From: CAVQEK01 sp964596645
GTDB taxonomy: Bacteria; Bacteroidota; Bacteroidia; Cytophagales; Cyclobacteriaceae
DNA: 13,028 bases
Reading direction: 5' to 3'
Assembly (NCBI GenBank): GCA_964596645.1
Contig: CAZQVB010000067.1
Location: 1 to 13,028 of the forward strand
Shown here: piece after piece, positions 1 to 5,691 of the stretch
Numbering within the stretch: position 1 is the stretch's first letter
Layout of the letters: every line of letters begins with the position of its first letter
Notes under the pieces: model-generated
What the model was told of the DNA's origin: nothing
Seen by the model: only the letters and a program-made list of their open reading frames with translations
Databases searched by the model: none
Program-made: the position numbers and the translations under genes

Positions 1-19
1 GCCATTCTCTCAATGGGTC

Positions 20-40
20 ATGCTGAACTTGTTTCAGCAT
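20..40. repeat. REP-like palindromic hairpin
   Basis: An 8-bp perfect inverted repeat (ATGCTGAA at 20-27 and TTCAGCAT at 33-40) surrounds a 5-nt loop, CTTGT. From memory, near-identical short palindromes are dispersed between genes in many Bacteroidota genomes. It has no U-run on either side, so it is not an obvious terminator. The gene it would follow lies outside the window. The hairpin is seen directly; membership of a dispersed family is inference. Confidence 0.55.
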
Positions 41-86
41 CTGTCGGCTATTGGCGATGGCCGCGGAAAATGCGCATCTTTTCCAT

Positions 87-124
87 GGACTGCATCTTCC
101 AAAGCCTGTTGATCTACATATCAC
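87..124 (+). repeat. Partial extra copy of the window-end repeat
   Basis: This 38-nt stretch aligns without gaps to 255-292, inside the left inverted-repeat copy, with about 26 of 38 bases identical by hand count. Conserved blocks are CTGCATC and TTGATCT. It also resembles the corresponding part of the right copy. It appears to be the tail of another, more diverged unit placed in direct orientation just upstream, so the left end may hold a partial tandem array. The similarity is modest and could be overread. Confidence 0.35.
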
Positions 125-130
125 AAATCC

Positions 131-153
131 ATGGTCTGTGACGCACAGACCAT
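131..153. repeat. Perfect 10-bp hairpin at the edge of the left inverted repeat
   Basis: ATGGTCTGTG (131-140) and CACAGACCAT (144-153) are exact reverse complements around a 3-nt loop, ACG. The second arm belongs to the left copy of the long inverted repeat, which starts at 141. The first arm lies outside it and has no counterpart beside the right copy. The hairpin may mark a repeat boundary or an end-specific structure. No function is shown. Confidence 0.5.
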
Positions 154-323
154 TTCGTGCGGCTGGCCCCGCGGGCAAGGCAGCTTTGTTTCGACAAGTG
201 TATTTATGGTTCGATTCTTTTCATCAACTGGAAATGAAATGAACAGCCACGGAAGGTCTGCATCATTTGAGGCATATTGATCTCTTTATTACCGGTAGTG
301 CTTATCACTTGCCAATACCTCCA
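141..323 (+). repeat. Left copy of a ~182-bp imperfect inverted repeat
   Basis: This segment matches the reverse complement of 12815-12996. The first 29 nt (141-169 against 12968-12996) are identical. The first 102 nt align without gaps at about 83 identities by hand count, and similarity declines towards 323. The left copy keeps an open frame (part of a 63-codon frame ending at 242) that ends in FHQLEMK-stop. The right copy shares the frame and the stop position but has two internal stops. A dispersed non-coding repeat family, or a decayed coding remnant, fits better than a gene. No transposase lies near. Confidence 0.75.
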
Positions 324-328
324 GCTAT

Positions 329-367
329 CCATTCCACCAATCACCAGTCTACCAATCCACGAATCTC
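329..367 (-). repeat. Short array of degenerate octamers, inverse to the 3462-3537 array
   Basis: Read on the minus strand this stretch runs GTGGATTG, GTAGACTG, GTGATTG, GTGGAATG, which are the same units as in the longer plus-strand array at 3462-3537. It lies just downstream of the stop codon of the second M56-TonB gene. The two arrays are therefore inverted relative to each other and bracket the blaI module. No promoter or terminator is recognisable in it. The rest of 1-372 holds only the other repeats listed here and no gene. Confidence 0.6.
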
Positions 368-372
368 CGATT

Positions 373-1695
373 TCAATTCTTGGCCGGTGCTGGCGGCTTT
401 TGATCCATTTTAAAAGTGATGGGCAGTATCATACGCACCTTTACCGGTTTTCCATCTTCTCTGCCGGGCTTCCATTTTTCGGCGTTGCGTACTACGCGCT
501 CGGCCTCTGCATCGCAGCCGGCACCAATTCCTTTTAATGTCCTCACCTGCTCAAGACTGCCATCTTCTGTTACCACAAATTCTACGAAGACCTTGCCTTC
601 CACACCTTTTTCTTTGGCCTCGGCCGGGTACTGCACGTTTTCTGCCACATATTCATAAAACGCCTTCATACCACCAATGGGCTCAGGCTGATCTTCCACA
701 ACGGTATATATGGTCGTGTCTTGCCCTGTATCTACCGCAGCCACAGCAGGTGCAGCATCTGGTACTGAAGGGAGCATATCAATGTGTGCCTTTGCTATAC
801 TGCTCTGTATGGGGCCGTTGGCCATGTCGCACGAAATGGTGTAAAACAGTACGCAAACGAAAATAAGAGCCACGATTCCTTTGAGCAGCAGCGGGCTTTT
901 TTTGGTGGAGTGTATCATTTTAATACGATTTAGGGTTTGAGATTTGATAAAGTGATTGCTAATGCGAAGGTCGAATGAGCGCAGCACCTGTCGGGCCAGC
1001 AGCCGCGTGTAGTCTTCCGGGTTTCCATGGTTCATAGCATATTCGTCGGCCATATATTCATGTACTTCGGCAAGCGCATATCTGTAGTAATTTATGGCCG
1101 GATTGAACCAGAATACAATTTTAATGAGTTCGAAGTAGATGATGTCCCAGCTGTGCTTTTGCACAATGTGCCCCTCTTCATGTTGCAGTATTTGTTCCTT
1201 TTCCTGCTCGTTTACCGGCAAAGAATCGTCATAAAAAAGCAAGTGGAAAAACGAACATGTCGGAAGCTGGCCATGCGTATTCACCAGCTTATATGGTTTC
1301 TGATCGCTGACAACTGTTTTGTGCTCCACAGCAAAACGATACAGCTTAAGGCCCTGATGGATGAAGCGCAGCAGGAAGAAGCCGGCGCCAGTCAGATAGA
1401 TACCCAGCAGCAGATGCGCCAACGAAAGGCCTTTGGCGGTCTCAGTGCCCGGTCCTACAATGATTTCGGGCAACTGCCAGGCTCCATGTATTGCTGCGGT
1501 TGGCGGTACTATCGATTGTGCCGAAAGAGGCAACTGCAGGCAGGGAAGTATAATAGACAGTGCAGTAGTCGCCAGCAGGTAGTACCTGTTGAAGTGAAAA
1601 TTGCGCTCGCGACCAAACCACAGCCAGTACACCAGCATAAAGGTGATGAGCGCAGCAGTGCTTTCTAAGACAAATTGTGCTAATGTGTTCATCAT
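373..1695 (-). CDS. BlaR1-like M56 metalloprotease fused to a TonB C-terminal domain (second copy)
   Basis: This 440-residue membrane protein probably senses an envelope signal and relieves repression by the BlaI protein encoded upstream. Hydrophobic segments lie near residues 7-27, 38-58, 89-111 and 269-289. The M56 zinc site is visible as HEEGH (172-176), followed by HEYMAD (212-217), which should supply the third ligand. After the last membrane segment, residues 338-428 form a TonB_C-type domain beginning with the usual GGMKAFYEYV and ending with MILPITFKM. The penicillin-binding sensor domain of classical BlaR1 is absent. It starts with tandem ATGs, 2 nt after the stop of the preceding M56 gene, so the two are surely cotranscribed. 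The family call is strong; the signal and substrate are unknown. The gene could equally act as an energy transducer, which databases often call it. Confidence 0.85.
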   Translation of the reverse strand: MMNTLAQFVLESTAALITFMLVYWLWFGRERNFHFNRYYLLATTALSIILPCLQLPLSAQSIVPPTAAIHGAWQLPEIIVGPGTETAKGLSLAHLLLGIYLTGAGFFLLRFIHQGLKLYRFAVEHKTVVSDQKPYKLVNTHGQLPTCSFFHLLFYDDSLPVNEQEKEQILQHEEGHIVQKHSWDIIYFELIKIVFWFNPAINYYRYALAEVHEYMADEYAMNHGNPEDYTRLLARQVLRSFDLRISNHFIKSQTLNRIKMIHSTKKSPLLLKGIVALIFVCVLFYTISCDMANGPIQSSIAKAHIDMLPSVPDAAPAVAAVDTGQDTTIYTVVEDQPEPIGGMKAFYEYVAENVQYPAEAKEKGVEGKVFVEFVVTEDGSLEQVRTLKGIGAGCDAEAERVVRNAEKWKPGREDGKPVKVRMILPITFKMDQKPPAPAKN

Positions 1696-1697
1696 CG

Positions 1698-2996
1698 TTA
1701 TGGTTTTGGTGGATAGCCTACCACCACGATCTCCTCCATGTTGTGCGGTACGTGCGGAGCGGCAATTTCTGTTTGCGGCGTGGGTTGTACCCCATCGAGC
1801 TTATACTGTACCGGCAACACCATGGTGACGCCGACATACTTATCCAGCCTTCTGGCAGGCAGCCATTCAAAATGCGATGCACCGACCTGCACAGCTCTCA
1901 GCACCTCCGCATCCAACGCCGGCACCACACCGCGCACCACCTTGTAGTTGGCCACATTGCCTTGTTTATCTACATCAAACTGTACATATACGGTACCGAC
2001 AGATGCACTCCGGCGCGCTTCTACAGGGTATTTAATTTCCCTGGAAATGTATCGATACATTGCACTCATTCCTTCTTTTGGTTCAGGGAGCTGGTCTACA
2101 TCTTCAGTTGAGGCAGCGGATACATCATTGGTATCGGGCTGGCAGGCTACTATGAAGCAAGCCAGGCATAGCAGTGTTGTGACCATTGCCAGCCTGAGAC
2201 GAGAGGATAACATTGTTGTTTTCTCAAGCATTTTCAATCGTTTTAGGGTAAAGGAATAGCTGAATGGATTGGTGAGTGACAGGGTGCTGCCAGAGAAAGC
2301 AGCCCTTGTGAGATGAAAAGCATATTCTTGTGTAGTCGTATGCTCCAGTACTGCAGCGTCGGCTTCGTATTCGTGGTTCAGGCGGATGGCCTTGAGGTAA
2401 AGATGGCTCAGCGGATTGAACCAAAAAATGCAGCGAATCAGTTCTGCCACCAGCACATCCGCAGTATGCATGCGGCGCACGTGTACCCGCTCATGAAGCA
2501 AGGGCAGGTGGTGGTTTGGGCTGAGCGCTTTGTCTATATCAGACACGAATATGTAGTGCAGGAACGAGCCCAAAGTATATTGGCTGTTTTCTACCAGTAT
2601 GCATCCGGCAGACCTGAGCCGGCGGGCCTGGTATATGATCCGGGCTATACGGAGCATTTTGAACAGCAAACCCAACAACATCAGTATAGAAATCGCTGCC
2701 GTGGCTGCCAGCAGTACATCTTGCCAATGGTGATGCGCTGTCAATGCCGGGGTGCCGTCAATATGAAGCGCTTGCCCGACAGGCGTGAGTACGGGCAAAA
2801 TGGGAAAGGATGCATTGATGGCAGCCGGAAATACCAGATCGATGCCAGGCGCTACGACAGACAATAGTAATGAGCCCAAAAGGTAGAAGCGATTGAATGC
2901 ATGATTGCCGTCGCGGCGCAGCATCCATCGGAAGCCCAGCAGGAAAGCGCCCATAAGCGTTATGCTTTTGATCAGGTAAATCCACACATCATTCAT
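1698..2996 (-). CDS. BlaR1-like M56 metalloprotease fused to a TonB C-terminal domain (first copy)
   Basis: This 432-residue membrane protein has the same architecture as its downstream neighbour. Hydrophobic segments lie near 4-24, 36-58, 95-117 and 267-285. The zinc motif is HERVH (168-172), with NHEYEAD (207-213) as the likely third-ligand region. The TonB_C-type domain spans about 305-400, opening with EGMSAMYRYI. Its start codon overlaps the end of blaI by 8 nt (ATGAATGA), as expected for a coupled repressor/antirepressor pair. Unlike its neighbour it carries about 30 extra C-terminal residues ending EEIVVVGYPPKP, where EEIVVVGY resembles the TonB-box segment of SusC-type receptors. The two fusions are clearly diverged, so this is an old duplication or two recruitments. 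No beta-lactam-binding domain is present, so the signal is unknown. Confidence 0.85.
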   Translation of the reverse strand: MNDVWIYLIKSITLMGAFLLGFRWMLRRDGNHAFNRFYLLGSLLLSVVAPGIDLVFPAAINASFPILPVLTPVGQALHIDGTPALTAHHHWQDVLLAATAAISILMLLGLLFKMLRIARIIYQARRLRSAGCILVENSQYTLGSFLHYIFVSDIDKALSPNHHLPLLHERVHVRRMHTADVLVAELIRCIFWFNPLSHLYLKAIRLNHEYEADAAVLEHTTTQEYAFHLTRAAFSGSTLSLTNPFSYSFTLKRLKMLEKTTMLSSRLRLAMVTTLLCLACFIVACQPDTNDVSAASTEDVDQLPEPKEGMSAMYRYISREIKYPVEARRSASVGTVYVQFDVDKQGNVANYKVVRGVVPALDAEVLRAVQVGASHFEWLPARRLDKYVGVTMVLPVQYKLDGVQPTPQTEIAAPHVPHNMEEIVVVGYPPKP

Positions 2997-3381
2997 CGTC
3001 TTTATCTTTTAAGTCCGACTGCACATATTTCATGAGCTGCTCCATGTCGCGTATATCCATGTCGTTGTCTTTGGCGAAAAAAGACACAAGCCGCTCAAAC
3101 GAGCCGCCGAAGTAGTTGCCCAAAAAGTTTTTGAGATAAAAACTCTGGTACTTCTGCTTTTCTATCAGCGGATAGTATTCGTGCGTCTTGCCATAGGCCA
3201 CATAGCCTACAAATCCTTTTTTCTCCAAAATGCGCACAATGGTCGACACCGTGTTGTACGCCGGCTTGGGCTCCGGCATCTCATCGATGATGTCCTTCAC
3301 AAACCCTTGCCTGATCCTCCACAGTATTTGCATGATCTGTTCTTCGGCTTTGGTCAGTTCCTTCAAAGGTTCTGCTTTCAT
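2989..3381 (-). CDS. blaI: BlaI/MecI-family transcriptional repressor
   Basis: This 130-residue protein is the usual family length. Residues 8-70 form the winged helix, with LTKAEEQIMQILW at the start and the recognition-helix region AYNTVSTIVRILEKKGFV (41-58). The C-terminal half (about 75-125) is the helical dimerisation part. The S-F pair at 100-101 falls where staphylococcal BlaI and MecI are cleaved (N-F), going by alignment from memory, so it is a candidate cleavage site for the M56 proteases encoded downstream. It is the first gene of a three-gene operon. Its promoter contains two operator-like dyads, which suggests autorepression. No beta-lactamase gene is in the window, so the regulon need not concern antibiotics. 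The symbol is used in the family sense. Confidence 0.88.
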   Translation of the reverse strand: MKAEPLKELTKAEEQIMQILWRIRQGFVKDIIDEMPEPKPAYNTVSTIVRILEKKGFVGYVAYGKTHEYYPLIEKQKYQSFYLKNFLGNYFGGSFERLVSFFAKDNDMDIRDMEQLMKYVQSDLKDKDDE

Positions 3382-3410
3382 ATTTGTATTGATTTGCTGT
3401 GACAGTAAAA

Positions 3411-3440
3411 CAAAGATAAACTAAAAAATTAGTTATACAA
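3411..3440 (-). promoter_or_regulatory. Bacteroidota-type promoter of the blaI operon
   Basis: On the minus strand a -33 TTG (3438-3440) is followed after exactly 19 nt by TATCTTTG (3411-3418), a full match to the -7 element TAnnTTTG known from Bacteroides and Flavobacterium. Transcription should start a few nucleotides downstream, near 3403-3406, leaving an untranslated leader of about 22-25 nt before the blaI ATG. It overlaps the operator dyads. Confidence 0.8.
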
Positions 3441-3453
3441 CTAAAATGTTAGT
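3420..3453. promoter_or_regulatory. Probable BlaI operator: two ACTAA-N4-TTAGT dyads
   Basis: Four half-sites alternate: ACTAA (3420-3424), TTAGT (3429-3433), ACTAA (3440-3444) and TTAGT (3449-3453). They make two identical 14-bp dyads whose centres are 20 bp apart, about two helical turns. The junction also forms TTAGTT-N4-AACTAA (3429-3444). The first dyad lies between the -33 and -7 elements; the second covers the -33 TTG and the sequence upstream. Dimeric BlaI bound at both would block polymerase. Assignment to BlaI is inferred from position, since BlaI-family repressors are known to bind short dyads at their own promoters. Confidence 0.75.
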
Positions 3454-3461
3454 GGAATTTC

Positions 3462-3537
3462 GTGGAATCGTGGATTGGTGGATTCGTGGATTCGTGGATT
3501 CGTAGACTGGTAGATTAGTAGAATGGTGGGTAAGTAG
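3462..3537 (+). repeat. 8-nt tandem repeat array (GTGGATTC type)
   Basis: From 3462 the sequence keeps a strict 8-nt period for nine units: GTGGAATC, GTGGATTG, three exact GTGGATTC, then GTAGACTG, GTAGATTA, GTAGAATG and GTGGGTAA, ending with GTAG. The sequence just upstream (from about 3452) looks like longer variants of the unit. There are no spacers, so it is not a CRISPR. It lies directly upstream of the blaI operator and downstream of the trp-operon end. Its function is unknown. Degenerate arrays of this kind are, from memory, common between genes in Bacteroidota. Confidence 0.8.
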
Positions 3538-3653
3538 CTCAAAGCTGAAAGCTGAAAGCTCAAAGAAAATTGGTAGAAAGGCGGGATGGGACGTAGCTAA
3601 AAGCTCAAAGGAATTGGTAGAATAGTGGGAAAGTAGCTGAAAGCTCAAAGGAA
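3536..3653 (+). repeat. 7-nt AGCTGAA/AGCTCAA repeats and a 40-nt longer period
   Basis: Four heptamers run in tandem at 3536-3563 (AGCTCAA, AGCTGAA, AGCTGAA, AGCTCAA). Pairs recur at 3595-3608 and 3635-3648. The latter two sit in a larger unit that starts GTAGCT at 3593 and again at 3633, exactly 40 nt apart, with TTGGTAGAA between. The patch joins the octamer array without a gap. The minus-strand frame through it reads only low-complexity sequence and is not a gene. The following 3654-3790 holds nothing I recognise, and no convincing terminator for the trp operon. Confidence 0.7.
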
Positions 3654-3790
3654 TGACCATGCCTAAACAAGGTTGACCGTTTTGTGTGAATGTTCAGTAA
3701 CTATTGCAGAGACTGCTTCGGGAGCCTGAGCCTTTGTTTGTGCATGGCCATTGTGTGGTGGATTGAGTGTAATACGGTGTTCGATCGCTG

Positions 3791-4807
3791 TTAGAACGTA
3801 CAACGCAGCAGGAATGCCTTGCGCAGGCGCGACACCAGTTCCGACGATTCGCGAAAGTCCAACGTTTGCTGGCCATCGGAAAATGCTTCTTCCGGTTTGG
3901 CGTGGGCTTCGAAGATCACACCATCGGCGCCTGCCATGAGTGAGGCCAGGGCCATGGGTTCCACAAATCGCCTGATGCCAATACCGTGAGAGGGGTCGGC
4001 GATCACAGGCAGGTGCGACTTTTCCTTGAGCACCGGTATGGCGTTCAGGTCCAATGTATTGCGACTGGCGCGTTCATAGGTGCGTATACCGCGTTCGCAA
4101 AGGAGCAGCTTTTCGTTGCCGCCAGAAAAGACGTATTCCGCCGAGTATAGCAGTTCATCTATGGTGCCGGAAATGCCCCGTTTGATCATTACCGGCTTAT
4201 CGATCCTTCCGAGTTCGTCCAGCAGATTGAAATTTTGTGTGTTTCGTGCACCTACCTGAAAGATGTCGACATAGNNNNNNNNNNACATCTCCTCTATCTG
4301 AGATACCTGCATCACCTCGGTCACTATTTTAATGCCCGCTTCCTGCGCCAGACGGTACCAAAGCTTCAGCCCCTCATTGCCCATGCCGCGGAAGGAGTAG
4401 GGCGAGCTGCGCGGCTTGTACACGCCACCGCGCATGATGCGTATGTCATTTTCTTTCAGGTGCTGTATGGTTTGCCGTATCTGTTCCTCGCCTTCTATGG
4501 AGCAGGGGCCGGCCATGATCGAAAACATGCCTTCTTCTATGCGAACATCGTCGCCCAGATCGATCGACGTAGGTTTTACCTTCCACTTGCGCGACACGAG
4601 CTTGTAGCTGTCACTCACAATGTGAATATCCTGTATGCCGGGCATATGCCCGATGTCGCGTATGTCGAAGTCTTTGCTTCCGATGCCGATCAGGTAGCCG
4701 GCCTCCTGGGTCTGCACTTCGGTGGTTTCGTATTTCAGACTGTTCGCCTTTTCTACGATGTTCTGCTTTTGCTCTGGCGATATATCCTTTTGTAATTGTA
4801 TGATCAT
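3791..4807 (-). CDS. DAHP synthase, type I-beta with N-terminal regulatory domain
   Basis: 3-deoxy-D-arabino-heptulosonate 7-phosphate synthase condenses phosphoenolpyruvate and erythrose 4-phosphate in the first step of the shikimate pathway. Residues 1-72 form the ferredoxin-like regulatory domain found in Thermotoga-type enzymes, ending in SYKLVSR. The barrel follows with AGPCS (99-103, metal ligand C102), KPRSSPYSF (131-139), GARN (186-189), CERG (237-240), DPSHG (271-275), E300 and D311. There is no chorismate mutase domain. It starts 60 nt after the trpA stop with no promoter that I can see, so it is probably the eighth gene of the trp transcript and subject to the same attenuation. Four codons contain Ns from an assembly gap; the frame is kept across it, but the gap length is doubtful. 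Which amino acid inhibits it cannot be read from the sequence. Confidence 0.9.
   Translation of the reverse strand: MIIQLQKDISPEQKQNIVEKANSLKYETTEVQTQEAGYLIGIGSKDFDIRDIGHMPGIQDIHIVSDSYKLVSRKWKVKPTSIDLGDDVRIEEGMFSIMAGPCSIEGEEQIRQTIQHLKENDIRIMRGGVYKPRSSPYSFRGMGNEGLKLWYRLAQEAGIKIVTEVMQVSQIEEMXXXXYVDIFQVGARNTQNFNLLDELGRIDKPVMIKRGISGTIDELLYSAEYVFSGGNEKLLLCERGIRTYERASRNTLDLNAIPVLKEKSHLPVIADPSHGIGIRRFVEPMALASLMAGADGVIFEAHAKPEEAFSDGQQTLDFRESSELVSRLRKAFLLRCTF
4275..4284. other. Assembly gap of 10 Ns inside the DAHP synthase gene
   Basis: Ten Ns replace part of the codons between SQIEEM and YVDIFQV. Exactly ten suggests a scaffolding placeholder rather than a measured length. The surrounding protein stays in frame, so no frameshift need be assumed, but the true number of residues here is unknown. 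Confidence 0.95.
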
Positions 4808-4867
4808 GGTTATCTATGGTTTTAAAATATCTTCATTTATCCTTCACACCGCGCAAGCAACTTCTTG

Positions 4868-5641
4868 CTATCCGCGCAGGTTGGCCACAAATGCCTTCAC
4901 ATCCTGCTCCAGGTGGTCGGCATTTCTCAGCACGTCTATAAAGGCCGAACCTATAATGGCGCCTGATGCATATTGGCAGGCTTTATCAAAACTTTCCCGA
5001 TCTGAAATACCAAAGCCTATAAGGGTTGGGTTTTTCAACTGGTACGACTGTATGCGGCAGAAATACTCGATTTGCTCGTCGGATATCCCTTTTTTTGCAC
5101 CAGTCACGCTTGCCGACGACACCATATATATGAAGCCGTTGGTGTGGCGGTCTATTTCTCTTATGCGTGCTTCGCGGGTATGGGGCGTGATGAGGAAAAC
5201 ATTCAGCAGCCCGTTTTTCTCAAAAATAGCTTTGTACTCTTCCTGATACTCTGCCATTGGCAAATCGGGAAAAATCAATCCATCGACGCCTACCCGGGCA
5301 CATTGGTCACAGAATGCCTCTACGCCATATTGCACTACCGGATTGATGTAACCCATCAATATGATCGGCAGATCGACCTTTTCGCGTATATGCTCCAGTT
5401 GTTGAAACAACAATTTCATGGTCATGCCATTGTCAAGGGCTGTTTTGTTGCTGGCTTGTATGGTGGGGCCGTCGGCGACCGGGTCAGAAAATGGAATTCC
5501 AATTTCAACCATGTCAGCCCCCGCCTCCTGCAGCCATTGCGTAATGGCCGCTGTGTCGTTGATGGAAGGGAAGCCGGCAGAAAAATACACCGACAATATG
5601 CCGGAGTGCTTGCGTTCAAAAAGTGATTGTATGCGGTTCAT
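4868..5641 (-). CDS. trpA: Tryptophan synthase alpha subunit
   Basis: It cleaves indole-3-glycerol phosphate to indole and glyceraldehyde 3-phosphate and passes indole to TrpB within the synthase complex. I chose the ATG at 5641, giving 257 residues that begin MNRIQSLF; a longer frame from a GTG at 5713 would add 24 residues unlike the family and overlap trpB. The catalytic acids are E46 in MVEIGIP and D57 in FSDPVADGPTIQ. Other family motifs are ILMGYINPV (94-102), GLIFPDLP (121-128), GFGISD and GAIIGSAF. A 50-nt gap separates it from trpB, the loosest junction between the seven trp genes. That gap holds an 11-codon reading frame (5638-5673) whose stop overlaps the trpA ATG. Confidence 0.95.
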   Translation of the reverse strand: MNRIQSLFERKHSGILSVYFSAGFPSINDTAAITQWLQEAGADMVEIGIPFSDPVADGPTIQASNKTALDNGMTMKLLFQQLEHIREKVDLPIILMGYINPVVQYGVEAFCDQCARVGVDGLIFPDLPMAEYQEEYKAIFEKNGLLNVFLITPHTREARIREIDRHTNGFIYMVSSASVTGAKKGISDEQIEYFCRIQSYQLKNPTLIGFGISDRESFDKACQYASGAIIGSAFIDVLRNADHLEQDVKAFVANLRG

Positions 5642-5691
5642 TTTTTCATCTTCATATTGATCAATACCTCCATGGCAGGCTGGCCTTCTCT

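Noticed and set aside
51..242. 63-codon plus-strand open frame in the left repeat
   Set aside because: It lies within the repeat, and the matching frame in the right copy is broken by two stops; no sign of a functional gene.
373..3381. Beta-lactam resistance locus
   Set aside because: There is a BlaI-type repressor, but the sensor domains are TonB_C-type and no beta-lactamase or penicillin-binding protein gene is present.
3462..3653. CRISPR-like array
   Set aside because: Units are 7-8 nt and contiguous without spacers; no cas genes are present.
3433..3660. 75-codon minus-strand frame through the repeat patch
   Set aside because: Its translation is only the octamer and heptamer repeats read as low-complexity protein, and it runs over the BlaI operator edge.
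3706..3716. Small hairpin GCAG-N3-CTGC as terminator of the trp operon
   Set aside because: Four base pairs and no U-run; too weak to call.
5221..5228. TATTTTTG on the minus strand inside trpA as an internal promoter for DAHP synthase
   Set aside because: No TTG at the required distance upstream; a chance match inside coding sequence.
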